Origin: Ruminococcus sp. FC2018
GTDB taxonomy: Bacteria > Bacillota > Clostridia > Oscillospirales > Ruminococcaceae
Direction of reading: 5' to 3'
DNA: 64,000 nucleotides
NCBI RefSeq assembly: GCF_000621805.1
Contig: NZ_JHXH01000010.1
Coordinates: 44,509 to 108,508, forward strand
The notes beneath the pieces are model-generated. The model was not told the origin of the DNA. It searched no databases and was given only the letters and a program-made list of their open reading frames with translations. Below are positions 47,140 to 57,100 of the stretch, piece by piece. The position numbers were made by a program, and so were the translations under genes. Every line of letters starts with the position of its first letter. Position 1 is the stretch's first letter.

Positions 47140-48299
47140 TTGAACCTCATTATAAGAAAGAACATTCCCGCAACTCCCACCAGCCAGATCACAATGGAGT
47201 TGGTGGTGAAAAAGAGCTTCAGTTTTTCCCCTGTGTCAAGCTCGGAGGGGTCATCTTTTACGGTGAATGCCCATTTGCCGTTACACATGAGCCGGGCAAA
47301 GATAAAAGCTGCCACTGCCATAATAAAGGCGCAGATGATGACCTCGACTATACGCCCGTTTGTAAAGCTGTCGATCACCAGCCTTGTAAGTGCATATCCT
47401 GATACAGATGCGGTTATACGCATGATTATTGCAGATTTCAGCGAGCCTGTTCTAAGGGTAAAAAGTCCCAGCGTTGCCGAGCACAGCACCGCATATCCCA
47501 TTGATGATATATCGTAATAGGTCAGGGAGAAAGCTATGCCGGAAACCAGCATTGCAAACGTGTCACCGAACTGGCGGAAGGTCTGCATTACAGCACCACG
47601 GAAAAAGAGCTCCGAAACGATGCTTACAAGTACGCAGTTGAAGATCAGATAGATCAGATCCGAAACAAAATTGTTGGGATCGTGTATCGCAATGTCGTAA
47701 ACGCAATCCAGGTTTATAAGACCGAAAATCAAGCTGATGACATAGTTGAACACTCTGCTGAACACCATTATCACAAGGATAAGGAATATGCCGCTTTTTG
47801 AGAGCTTTGCACCCTTGGGGACGGGGGCGGCAACTTTAAGGGGTATGCCTGTGGACTTTATAAATATCAAAAAGGCGATCAGATATTTCAGCAGGTTCAT
47901 GCAGCAATAGAGCAATACCAGAAGCGGGTTGAACTCATGTGTGGGAGAGTCTATGCCGGAATAGTATATTGCATCCGCACCCGGGTCCTGAAAGATCCTG
48001 TACAGCATCAGTGAGGTAATACCGTCTATTGCCAGAATAATTATCATTACCACACCTAAAAGACCCAGGCATTTTACCAGCGCTTTGCGCTCAGCAATGT
48101 CTGCGGACTTCTGAAAATACCCCTCGCCGTCAACGTAGGTATGCTCACGGGTGTCATGAACAAAGCTGTATCCATAGGGATTACCCTTTTTGGTTCTCCA
48201 CTTGGAGAACTCTTTGTGGTAGTCGTCAAACTGGTTCTGATAGGTTTTATCATTTGCCACGTCTATAAGGTATTTTTCCTTGTCCTCCAAGCAGCTCAC
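47136..48299 (-). CDS. CPBP/CAAX-protease-like membrane protein, catalytic residues lost
   Basis: 387 residues, a cytoplasmic N-terminus of about 70 residues and about eight membrane helices. The family core is visible as SELFFRGAVMQTFRQFG, but the usual EExxxR reads SELFFR (S229 for the first Glu). The FxxxH motif reads FSLTY (F257...Y261), and the third motif His appears to be Arg294. It is therefore probably a non-catalytic member. GTG start at 48299; TTG at 48290 is an alternative with better ribosome-site spacing. Co-transcribed with tadA. Confidence 0.82.
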   Translation of the reverse strand: MSCLEDKEKYLIDVANDKTYQNQFDDYHKEFSKWRTKKGNPYGYSFVHDTREHTYVDGEGYFQKSADIAERKALVKCLGLLGVVMIIILAIDGITSLMLYRIFQDPGADAIYYSGIDSPTHEFNPLLVLLYCCMNLLKYLIAFLIFIKSTGIPLKVAAPVPKGAKLSKSGIFLILVIMVFSRVFNYVISLIFGLINLDCVYDIAIHDPNNFVSDLIYLIFNCVLVSIVSELFFRGAVMQTFRQFGDTFAMLVSGIAFSLTYYDISSMGYAVLCSATLGLFTLRTGSLKSAIIMRITASVSGYALTRLVIDSFTNGRIVEVIICAFIMAVAAFIFARLMCNGKWAFTVKDDPSELDTGEKLKLFFTTNSIVIWLVGVAGMFFLIMRFK

Positions 48300-48363
48300 C
48301 TCTCTTTCAGATTACAGTATAACACATTTTTTTACATAATAAAAGCCCCGCAGCAACTTTTTT

Positions 48364-48397
48364 GCAAAAAAAGACCGAAAGCTCTGAGCCTTCGGTC
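48364..48397 (-). terminator. terminator of the HD-domain gene
   Basis: Stem GACCGAA / TTCGGTC (48373-48379, 48391-48397), then seven T on the minus strand. Confidence 0.85.
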
Positions 48398-48407
48398 GTA
48401 TGTTTAT

Positions 48408-48941
48408 TCAGCTTGCTTTGCGGTGAGTTATCTTTCTTGCCTTTTTCTTCATAACGCTGCCCAGATGCATACTTATTTCAAGCATTGCAGAATACTTATC
48501 AATGGCAACTATAACATAGCTTTCCGCATATTTTGGCAGCTTAACAGTCAGCGGCCACATATGTTTTACTATCATGTCCTCCTCACGCTTATCAACGTCA
48601 AAATGCGCCTTTGCGTTCTCAAGAGCAGTCTGAGGGTGGGTGAACCCATGGGGCTTCTCACCGGGCTGTCTTTCTCTTGTACGCCAGTCATACAAAAACA
48701 GGTCGTGGAGAAGTCCTGCCCTTGCAGCGGAACGTGCGTCAAGCCCCAGCTTTCTGCACACAAGGTAGTTGTAATAAGATACGTTCAGACTGTGCTGGAA
48801 ACAGGTGGTGCTGTAATGATGACGGTAATTCTTCATCTCGTTGACAACATCGCTGTCAAGAAGGTCTTTTACAAAGTCAAAGTATTCCTTGGTGTGCTGT
48901 GAATGTTCAATATTATATTTGGAACCCATTGCTTTTGCCAT
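48408..48941 (-). CDS. HD-domain phosphohydrolase-like protein
   Basis: 177 residues from the ATG at 48941 (AGGAGGAAGACAA upstream). HD-domain metal ligands: His in CFQHSLNVSYY, HD in GLLHDLFLYDW, and later His/Asp (MIVKHMWPL, IVAIDKYSAM). The family includes nucleotidases and pyrophosphohydrolases; the substrate is unknown. Monocistronic with a strong terminator. Confidence 0.88.
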   Translation of the reverse strand: MAKAMGSKYNIEHSQHTKEYFDFVKDLLDSDVVNEMKNYRHHYSTTCFQHSLNVSYYNYLVCRKLGLDARSAARAGLLHDLFLYDWRTRERQPGEKPHGFTHPQTALENAKAHFDVDKREEDMIVKHMWPLTVKLPKYAESYVIVAIDKYSAMLEISMHLGSVMKKKARKITHRKAS

Positions 48942-49129
48942 TTGTCTTCCTCCTAGTGTTCTCATTTCTCTATATGGTAAGGTCAGCTGCTGACCTGTTA
49001 TATCATTCCATTATAAATTATACCCCGTAAATAAGATGATTTCAAGGTGAAACGGTGATAATTGTATTATGATTTGAGCAATTTTATATAACTAAGGAAT
49101 ATACCTGCGCAAAAATATTATTTAATTCA

Positions 49130-50035
49130 TCAAAAATACTTACAATCGTAAAACTCCGGAATAAAATGGGTGTTCGCTGATGACCTTTGCTGGAAAAAGC
49201 CCTCAAAGCCCAGCTTTACAGCGTGGTCAACAACGCTGTTATATTCAAAAGTGGAAGTGCGCCGTGAAAGCTCCTTGTGCTCAAAGGCTTTGTAAACAGG
49301 GACAAACTGGCTCATAATGCTTATAAGTATCTGGTCAGTGTCAAAGGCCGAGGCAAGCTCATCCAAAAGCCTCATGGAGTCGTGCCTTTGACCGGGCAGC
49401 ACCAGGTGGCGCACTATAACACCCCTTTGCATAACACCGTTTGGGTCAAAAACAGGCTTGCCCGCTATTCGCACCATTTCCTTTATGGCGTTTATTGCGG
49501 CAGGGAAGTAGTCGGCAGCTGCGGAGTACTTTTGTGAGAGCGCACTATTATAATATTTAAGGTCGGGCAGAAATATGCTTACCCTGCCCTCAAGCATTTT
49601 AAGTGTCTGCACCTGTTCGTATCCGCCGCAGTTATATACCGCAGGTATCTTCAGACTGTCCTTTACCATGTCAAGAGCACTGCATATCTGGGGGACAAAA
49701 TGTGTTGGGCTGACCAGGTCGATATTGGCTGCGCCCATATCACGGAGCTTTAAAAATATATCCCCAAGCTCCCGGGTGGTGACCTCAAATCCCTTGCCCA
49801 GGGCGGAGATCTCGTAGTTCTGACAAAAGCAGCATTTAAGGCTGCAGCCTGAAAAGAACACGGTTCCTGCGCCGTGCTCTCCCACCAGGCAAGGCTCCTC
49901 CCACAAATGAAGGTCTGCCCGTGCAATGCGTACTTTGTCTGTTTCGCCGCAAAATCCGGGAGATTTTGTTCTATCCGTATTGCACCGCCTGGGACAGAGG
50001 GTACAGTGCTTTAAAATATCCATGCCTGCGCTCAT
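49130..50035 (-). CDS. radical SAM protein, PflA-like (COG1313)
   Basis: 301 residues. An N-terminal Cys-rich lead (CTLCPRRCNTDR...GFCG) precedes the radical-SAM cluster motif CSLKCCFCQN (CxxxCxxC), followed by the GGE-like region and LPDLKYY. This family resembles pyruvate-formate-lyase activating enzymes but its substrate is not known. ATG after GAGGTGAGAAA. Transcribed alone. Confidence 0.88.
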   Translation of the reverse strand: MSAGMDILKHCTLCPRRCNTDRTKSPGFCGETDKVRIARADLHLWEEPCLVGEHGAGTVFFSGCSLKCCFCQNYEISALGKGFEVTTRELGDIFLKLRDMGAANIDLVSPTHFVPQICSALDMVKDSLKIPAVYNCGGYEQVQTLKMLEGRVSIFLPDLKYYNSALSQKYSAAADYFPAAINAIKEMVRIAGKPVFDPNGVMQRGVIVRHLVLPGQRHDSMRLLDELASAFDTDQILISIMSQFVPVYKAFEHKELSRRTSTFEYNSVVDHAVKLGFEGFFQQRSSANTHFIPEFYDCKYF

Positions 50036-50047
50036 TTTCTCACCTCA

Positions 50048-50074
50048 CAAAAAACAGGGACATTTCGCCCCTGT
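50048..50074 (-). terminator. terminator of the zinc-ribbon/TM gene
   Basis: Stem ACAGGG / CCCTGT (50054-50059, 50069-50074), then six T on the minus strand. Confidence 0.75.
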
Positions 50075-50085
50075 CTTATGTTATT

Positions 50086-51231
50086 TTATACGCTTTCAAA
50101 GTTAAAGGTGCAGTATTCATGCAGCTTTCCTTTAATGTAAATTCTGAGGGTATGATATTTGGCAGTGGTGTCCGTCAGAAGGGTGAAGGTAACATCCGTT
50201 CCGCCTTCCTGGATCTTGATATCCTGCTTGGGAAGCTGGCTTGATGTGGTTATCTGATTATTAAAGTTTGCATCTGTAAAGCTGTAAAGGAACACCGATG
50301 ATATCTGGGCATCTGTATTATCGTCTTTTTTCCAGGTCTCACCCGGGGAAACTCTTACGGTTACGGTTATGGTCCGCCATTTATCGTCCTGTCCGTCTCT
50401 TCTTGATGAACGCTCCCAAAGACCTTTTGGAAGGGTATCCTTGTTCATCTGATCGAAGGTCTGGCTGATAAGCTGCATCGAATATGTTTTTTTCGTGGTC
50501 GGTGCGGTATTGTTCAGCTTTTTGGTGGCTGCTGTGGTCGTAGTTCGGGAAGTAGTATTATAACCTTTGGACGAAGACTTCCTTTCCTCATTTTGCACCG
50601 CAGAGATGACAAATGCAAAAACAAAGACAATAACCACAAGGAAGACTATCGCTGCTGCGCTGTTACCGGATTTTTTTGTCCGGGGTCCGTTCATCGTGCC
50701 GTATCGCTGGAGCATTTCTCTTTGAACAGGGATCGTGCTTTTCTGGGCAAGGATCTGACCTGCGGGGGTAAAGCCGCTGCCTGATGTGGTGCGTGAAGAA
50801 GCAGGGGGCGTATAGCCTTTGCGCTGCTGCTGGGCAACAAATCTCTGATATGCCGAGCCCTGGGGCTGTGGCTGCTGCGGCTGGTTATAAAGTGTCGCCC
50901 CACTTTTGTTGTTTTCGTAATAGTAATCGTTCCTTTGAAAGCGTGACTGGTCATATCTCCTGTTAAAGTCGGAAAGATCAAGTCCTGCGTTTGCACGTTC
51001 ACCGAAATTCTCTCGTGCAAAGCTGTTGCGCCGTTCCTCACGGAGCTCTTTTTGGACAAAGGATTCCTCTGTATCTCTCAGACCCGAGCTGTAGCTGTTT
51101 CTATGGCTGTGCTCGCTGTTTGAATATCTTTCGCAGGAAATATCGTCCTGTCTTGCGGTAAAGCATTCGGGACAGATAGCCTCGTCCCTGCTTTTAAATC
51201 TGTAACCGCAGATCTTACACTTGTTACCCAA
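50086..51231 (-). CDS. zinc-ribbon single-pass membrane protein
   Basis: 381 residues, TTG start after GAGGGGATAAAA. N-terminal zinc ribbon (CKIC...CPEC), a long disordered Asn/Arg/Gln-rich region (35-190), one membrane helix (about 193-213), a Thr/Lys-rich linker, and an extracytoplasmic domain of about 130 residues with beta character at the C-terminus. I do not recognise a family. It lies 19 bp after ispE and is probably in the same operon as lrp-aminotransferase-ispE, although no role there is evident. Confidence 0.8.
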   Translation of the reverse strand: MGNKCKICGYRFKSRDEAICPECFTARQDDISCERYSNSEHSHRNSYSSGLRDTEESFVQKELREERRNSFARENFGERANAGLDLSDFNRRYDQSRFQRNDYYYENNKSGATLYNQPQQPQPQGSAYQRFVAQQQRKGYTPPASSRTTSGSGFTPAGQILAQKSTIPVQREMLQRYGTMNGPRTKKSGNSAAAIVFLVVIVFVFAFVISAVQNEERKSSSKGYNTTSRTTTTAATKKLNNTAPTTKKTYSMQLISQTFDQMNKDTLPKGLWERSSRRDGQDDKWRTITVTVRVSPGETWKKDDNTDAQISSVFLYSFTDANFNNQITTSSQLPKQDIKIQEGGTDVTFTLLTDTTAKYHTLRIYIKGKLHEYCTFNFESV

Positions 51232-51250
51232 TTTTATCCCCTCTTATTTC

Positions 51251-52132
51251 TCAAACGATCAGCTTATGACCTGTGTCTGCCGGCAGGCATACCCAGACCT
51301 GTGGATAATGATCTTTAAGCAGTCTTGCTGACTCCTCTGCGCTTTTGATGTCCTCAAACACACCGAACACCGCCGAGCCGCTGCCTGTCATCAGAGAGCC
51401 GATCGCACCTGAATCAAGCAGCATTTTTTTTGCCAGCTCAATTTCCTTTTTCCCTGACGCAAATTCAAGTGCGTTGAACATCTCACCGCACATTCCCCTG
51501 AGATCGCCATTTTCCAGGCTTTTCAAAAACTTTTCTGTGCGGCATTTTTCCACCCTTTCCAGACTGTCGTATGTTCTGAACGCCATGGGAGTGGAAATGC
51601 TCACATCCGGCTTTACTATCACAAAAACACATTGTGGAGATTTCAGAGCCTGCATTTTTTCCCCCACACCTTTGCACATACGGGTGCCGCCCATAATGCA
51701 GAAAGGAACGTCCGCACCCAGCGTCACGCCTATTTCGCAAAGCTGCTTTTTGGTGAGGTCCGTTTCAAACATCGCATCAAGCGCACACAGCGTGGCAGCG
51801 CAGTCTGCACTGCCTCCTGCCATTCCCGCCATTGAGGGCAGCTGTTTGTCGACACGCACTGTAATGCCTGTTGTGTCGATGCCTGTGTATTTGGAAAAAG
51901 CGTCAATAGCTTTCCAAATAAGGTTGGTTTCGCCGCATGGGAAGTCGGGTTTGTCACAGATTATCTTGTTCTCTCCCGTGCCGTTCACCCAAAGCTCCAG
52001 GGTGTCGTAAATGTCCACCGACTGCATTACCGTTTCAAGCTCGTGGTAGCCGTCCTCCCGTCTGCCCACAATGTCAAGCATCAGATTAAGCTTGCCGTAG
52101 GCTCTGACGGTTATTTTTTTATCTTTTTTCAT
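51251..52132 (-). CDS. ispE: 4-diphosphocytidyl-2-C-methyl-D-erythritol kinase
   Basis: 293 residues from the ATG at 52132, seven bases after GGGAG; a TTG at 52138 is also in frame. GHMP kinase motifs: AYGKLNLMLDI at the start, LPSMAGMAGGSADCAATL (ATP loop) and GSLMTGSGSAVFG. Fourth enzyme of the MEP isoprenoid pathway. Overlaps the aminotransferase gene by 14 bp. Confidence 0.95.
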   Translation of the reverse strand: MKKDKKITVRAYGKLNLMLDIVGRREDGYHELETVMQSVDIYDTLELWVNGTGENKIICDKPDFPCGETNLIWKAIDAFSKYTGIDTTGITVRVDKQLPSMAGMAGGSADCAATLCALDAMFETDLTKKQLCEIGVTLGADVPFCIMGGTRMCKGVGEKMQALKSPQCVFVIVKPDVSISTPMAFRTYDSLERVEKCRTEKFLKSLENGDLRGMCGEMFNALEFASGKKEIELAKKMLLDSGAIGSLMTGSGSAVFGVFEDIKSAEESARLLKDHYPQVWVCLPADTGHKLIV

Positions 52133-53300
52133 CTTCAAGCTCCCGCAGGAATTCTCCTATGCGCTTGACCGCCTCACGCAGGTGATTTATGGAGTAAGCA
52201 TAGGACACACGAACAAATCCTTCTCCGCAGCTGCCGAATGCATCACCCGGAACTACGGCGACTTTCTTGCTGAAAATAAGCTTTTCACAGAATTCTGCGC
52301 TGGTCAGCCCGGTGCTTTTGATGCAGGGGAACACATAGAAGGCTCCCTGTGGTGTAAAGCAGTCAAGACCCAGCTTATTGAAAGCGTCAACAACGTAACG
52401 CCTTCTCATATCATATTCCTTTTTCATCTTTTCTATGTCGCCTATGCAGCTTTGCATAGCTGTCACAGCGGCGTACTGGCTCACGGTGGGGGAGCACATT
52501 ATTGCGTACTGGTGCAGCTTCAGAAGCTGGGATATGATAGGCTCAGGTCCGCCCACAAAGCCAAGACGCCAGCCTGTCATGGCAAAGCTTTTTGAAAAGC
52601 CGTTTATTACCACCGTGCGCTCTCTCATCCCCTCTATCTGAGCAAAAGAAACGTGTCTGCCCGAATATGTAAGCTCGGAGTATATCTCGTCGGAAAGCAC
52701 GATTATATTTGTATCCTTCAGCACCTGTGCAATGCTCTCAAGGTCCTCACGGCGCATTATAGCACCTGTGGGATTGTTGGGGAAGGGGAGAATGAGAAGC
52801 TTTGTCTTGTCGGTTATGTTTTCCCTTAGCTCCTGTGCCGTAAGCCGGAACTCGTTTTCGACCTTGGTCTGTATGCCTATTGCCTTGCCGCCGCATATCT
52901 CCACAATAGGGGAATAGCACACAAAGCTTGGCTCAACCACCAGCACCTCGTCTCCCGGCTCCACCAGGCTCCTAATGCAAAGGTCAATGCCCTCTGAGCC
53001 GCCCACTGTTACGATCACCTCGTGCTGAGGGTCGTAGTGGGTGTCAATGGTGCGTTCAAAGTATTTTGATATCTCGTTTCTCAGCTCTATAAGTCCGGAG
53101 TTTGCGGTGTAGCAGGTCTTGCCCTTTTCGAGCACGTCGATCGCCTGCTTGCGTATCAGCCAGGGTGTTTTGAAATCAGGTTCCCCCACTCCCAGGGAGA
53201 TAACGCCCTCCATGCCCTGAGCTATGTCAAAGAATTTTCTTATGCCAGAGGGCTTCATTTCCCTGATAGTCTTGCTCAGCGCCTTGTTATAATCTATCAT
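52119..53300 (-). CDS. class I/II aminotransferase (PLP)
   Basis: 393 residues. PLP-binding Lys in NGFSKSFAMTGWRLG, the SLGVGEPDF N-terminus and NPTG motif (PNNPTGAIM) put it in fold type I, aspartate/aromatic group. The substrate is not fixed by sequence alone. Start codon overlaps the Lrp stop by 4 bp (ATGA). Confidence 0.94.
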   Translation of the reverse strand: MIDYNKALSKTIREMKPSGIRKFFDIAQGMEGVISLGVGEPDFKTPWLIRKQAIDVLEKGKTCYTANSGLIELRNEISKYFERTIDTHYDPQHEVIVTVGGSEGIDLCIRSLVEPGDEVLVVEPSFVCYSPIVEICGGKAIGIQTKVENEFRLTAQELRENITDKTKLLILPFPNNPTGAIMRREDLESIAQVLKDTNIIVLSDEIYSELTYSGRHVSFAQIEGMRERTVVINGFSKSFAMTGWRLGFVGGPEPIISQLLKLHQYAIMCSPTVSQYAAVTAMQSCIGDIEKMKKEYDMRRRYVVDAFNKLGLDCFTPQGAFYVFPCIKSTGLTSAEFCEKLIFSKKVAVVPGDAFGSCGEGFVRVSYAYSINHLREAVKRIGEFLRELEDEKR

Positions 53301-53776
53301 GGGAACATCATTCCTCTTTCGTCTTTTTCATCGCTGCCGATGATTATTCCGTTATCCTTGTACACCCTCAGTCCGAAATGGGTGGTAGTCTCCTGAACGG
53401 CGGCAATGGTTGCCAGACGCTGGGAGACGAAAAGGGAGATATCTCTTATATTCTTGCCTGTTACCTCAACTATAATGTCGTATGTTCCTGACATGAGGCG
53501 CACAGCTTCCACCTGTTCGTAGCCGGATATCTGCTGGGCTATCTCGTCAAAGCCTGACTGTGACTGTGGAGTGACCTTCAGCTCGATAAGGGCAAAAACG
53601 CTGTTAGGGTCATATGCGCTCTCGTCCACTATAGCAGTATAGCCCTTGATTATGCCGTCGTTCTCCAGCCTTTCTATTTCCTGCTTTACCTCCTCTTCGC
53701 TTTTGCCAAGCATCACAGCAAGTTCACTGTTGCTCAGCCGAGCATTGCTTTTCAGAAGTCCGATAAGTCTGTCCAT
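53297..53776 (-). CDS. Lrp/AsnC-family regulator
   Basis: 159 residues: a winged helix (1-50, SNSELAVMLGKSEEEVKQEIERL) and a RAM/AsnC ligand-binding domain (62-140). The HTH is preceded by almost no lead. It heads the operon with the aminotransferase and probably controls it in response to an amino acid. ATG after GGAGGAAACAGAC. Confidence 0.93.
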   Translation of the reverse strand: MDRLIGLLKSNARLSNSELAVMLGKSEEEVKQEIERLENDGIIKGYTAIVDESAYDPNSVFALIELKVTPQSQSGFDEIAQQISGYEQVEAVRLMSGTYDIIVEVTGKNIRDISLFVSQRLATIAAVQETTTHFGLRVYKDNGIIIGSDEKDERGMMFP

Positions 53777-53801
53777 TGTCTGTTTCCTCCGTTCAATATG
53801 T

Positions 53802-54089
53802 TTATAGTGCGAATGTGCACACCCCTGCGATCATCCACAGGACAAGCAGGCATGGTACACAAAACAGAAATTTGAGTTTTCTGGTCTTATGGTGCCAAAA
53901 GAACATTCCGCAAAGCGAGCCTACCCCTCCGCCGACGGCGGCAAACATTATAAGCGTTATCTCCGGTATCCGCCAGCGCTTTTTTCTTGCCCGCCTTTTG
54001 TCTATACCGTAAGCGATAAACGCCGCAAAATTGACTATGGCAAGGTACACAAGCACCGCAGTCATGTGGTTTGTAAGAAAATCTTTCAT
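53802..54089 (-). CDS. DUF1294 small membrane protein
   Basis: 95 residues, three to four hydrophobic segments. Family pattern YGIDKRRARKKRWRIPE, then GGGVGSLCGMFFWHHKTRKLKF. Function unknown. Located between purL and the Lrp gene, 25 bp upstream of the latter. Confidence 0.9.
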   Translation of the reverse strand: MKDFLTNHMTAVLVYLAIVNFAAFIAYGIDKRRARKKRWRIPEITLIMFAAVGGGVGSLCGMFFWHHKTRKLKFLFCVPCLLVLWMIAGVCTFAL

Positions 54090-54109
54090 ATTTTACTCCG
54101 AAACAGGTT

Positions 54110-57100
54110 TTATTTGAAGTAGTTTACACCGCTTTCAAATATCTTCTGGTCCTTGTTTCCGCATACGTTCTTGGTTATGTCCGTTCCCATACGCTCGGAG
54201 TGACCCATTTTGCCCAGTATACGTCCGTCAGGTGAGGTAATGCCCTCAATAGCCTCAAAGGAGGTATTCGGGTTGCACTGGATATCAAATGTAGGCTCGC
54301 CGTCAAAGTCAACGTACTGGGTAGCTATCTGACCGTTCTTAGCCAGCTTGTCGATAAGCTCTGCACTTGCAACAAATCTTCCCTCACCGTGAGATATAGC
54401 GATATTGTGAATGTCGCCCACCTCACATCCGTACAGCCACGGGGACTTATTGGATGCAATTCTTGTATTTACCATCTTTGACTGGTGTCTTGCTATTTTG
54501 TTGAATGTCAGCGTTGGTGAGTCGGGCTTCATGTCAACTATCTCGCCGTAAGGCACAAGACCAAGCTTGATAAGCGCCTGGAAGCCGTTGCAGATACCAA
54601 GCATAAGTCCGTCACGCTTTTGCAGAAGCTCATGTATAGCGTCCTTGAGACGTGGGTTACGCAGGAACGAAACGATGAACTTTGCGCTTCCCTCAGGCTC
54701 GTCGCCGCCGCTGAATCCGCCGGGGAGCATGATTATCTGGGACTGTCTTATCTTTGTCTCCATAGCTTCCACAGATTCTCTTATAGCGGACATACTAAGG
54801 TTCCTGATGACCATTGTGTCAACGTCTGCGCCTGCACGCTGGAAAACTCTTGCGGTGTCATACTCGCAGTTGGTACCCGGGAATACAGGGATAAGAACCC
54901 TTGGCTTTGCTGTTTTTATTGCAGGGGAAAGCTTGGCTGTGGATGTAAAGGTGTACTTTTCAGGTTTGTTTGTAGGCTCTTTAACGTGAACAGGGTATAC
55001 CGGCTCCAGCTTGTCTGCCCACTGCTTGTAAAGACCGGTGAGATTTACGGTATAGCTGTTGTTGATAACAACGTAATCTTCAATGGTAACACCGATAACT
55101 CTTTCGTTCGTTTCCGCATCCTGTGCAAGCTCGATAACGAATGCGCCGTAGCACGCTCTGTAAAGCTCGTCGGCAGTCACATCGGACGTGAACTTAAAGC
55201 CTATGCGGTTACCGAACGCCATTTTAGCGATAGCCTCCGAAACACCGCCGTAAGAAACTGCCCAGCAGGAAAGCACCTTGCCTTCGTCGATAAGTGTCTC
55301 CACCTTTTTGAACACAGCCTTGAGCGAGTCAAAATCTATCAGCTTGTTGTCGTCGTATTCAGGCTTGATAAGAATTACCTTTGAGCCTGTCTTCTTGAAC
55401 TCCTGGGAAACTACTTTGTCGGATGTGGAAAGGGATACCGCAAAGGATACCAGCGTCGGTGGAACGTCTATCTCCTCAAAGGTTCCCGACATGGAGTCCT
55501 TTCCGCCGATAGAGCCGCAGCCCAGAGCTATCTGAGCCTTGTATGCGCCCAGCAGGGCGGACATAGGCTGTCCCCACCTGTCGGGGTCGTTCTTTGTTCT
55601 TTCAAAATACTCCTGGAAGGTGAGCCAGCACTGTTCATACTTACCGCCTGTTGCCACTACCTTTGCCACAGAGCTTACAACTGCGCTGACAGCACCGTGG
55701 TACGGGCTGATAGAAGAAAGATACGGGTCAAAGCCCCATGCCATAACAGAGGTGGTCTTTGTTTCGCCGTGGAGCACAGGTATCTTTGCAGCCATAGCCT
55801 GGGTCGGTGTATCCTGGTACTTTCCGCCGAAAGGCATAAGAACGCTGCCTGCGCCGATGGTGGAGTCAAATCTTTCGATAAGTCCCTTCTGGGAGCAGAT
55901 GTTCAGATTGGATATCATGGAGCACCACCTGTCAGCCGTATCCTCGGTCTCGGTCACGGTGTCAAAAATAGGTGTTGCTATGTTTATATCGGTGTGCTTC
56001 TGGGCACCGTTGGAGTTAAGAAATTCTCTTGAAAGGGATACGATGGTGTTGCCGTTCCAGTGCATTTCCAGCCTTGGCTCTGCGGTGACCTCAGCCACAA
56101 GTGTAGCCTCAAGATTTTCCTTGTCCGCCTCAGCCATGAACTTTTCAAGGTCGCTCTTGGCGATAACAACAGCCATTCTCTCCTGGGATTCCGAAATTGC
56201 AAGCTCGGTACCGTCAAGACCGTCGTATTTCTTAGGCACAGCGTCAAGGTTTATCTGCAAGCCGTCAGCCAGCTCGCCTATTGCCACAGATACACCGCCT
56301 GCACCAAAGTCGTTGCAGCGTTTTATCATAGCTGTGACATCAGGGTTTCTGAACAGCCTTTGCAGCTTTCTTTCCTCTGGGGCATTACCCTTTTGTACCT
56401 CTGCGCCGCAGTCTTCCAGCGAGTGCAGTGTATGGGACTTTGACGAACCTGTTGCACCGCCGCAGCCGTCACGTCCTGTCTTTCCGCCCAGCAGGATAAC
56501 AATATCTCCCGGTGCGGGACGCTCACGCCTTACGTTTGCCGCAGGAGCAGCACCTATCACCGCACCTATCTCCATTCTCTTGGCAACGTAGCCGGGGTGA
56601 TATATCTCGTTGACCATGCCTGTTGCAAGACCTATCTGGTTGCCGTATGAAGAATATCCGCTTGCTGCGCCCACAACTATCTTACGCTGTGGAAGCTTGC
56701 CGGGGATAGTGTCCTCCACAGGCACCAGGGGGTTGCCTGCGCCTGTAACACGCATAGCCTGGTAAACGTAGCTTCTTCCCGAAAGTGGGTCTCTTATTGC
56801 GCCGCCCAGACAGGTAGCTGCGCCGCCAAAAGGCTCGATCTCGGTGGGGTGGTTGTGAGTTTCGTTTTTGAACATCAAAAGCCAGTCCTCGTCCACTCCG
56901 TCAATGTCCACCTTTATCTTTACCGAGCAGGCGTTTATCTCCTCGCTCTCGTCAAGGTCCTTGAGCAGCCCTGCTTTTTTAAGCTGCTTTGCGCCTATGC
57001 AGGCAAGGTCCATAAGCGTGATGGGCTTGTCTGTTCTGCCGGCATAAAGGTCTTTTCTGGTGTTGACGTAGTCTGCAAAGGTATCTGCGATGTAATCGGA

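Noticed and set aside
55539..56591. 350-codon plus-strand frame
   Set aside because: Antisense shadow of purL; Ser/Pro-rich low-quality translation.
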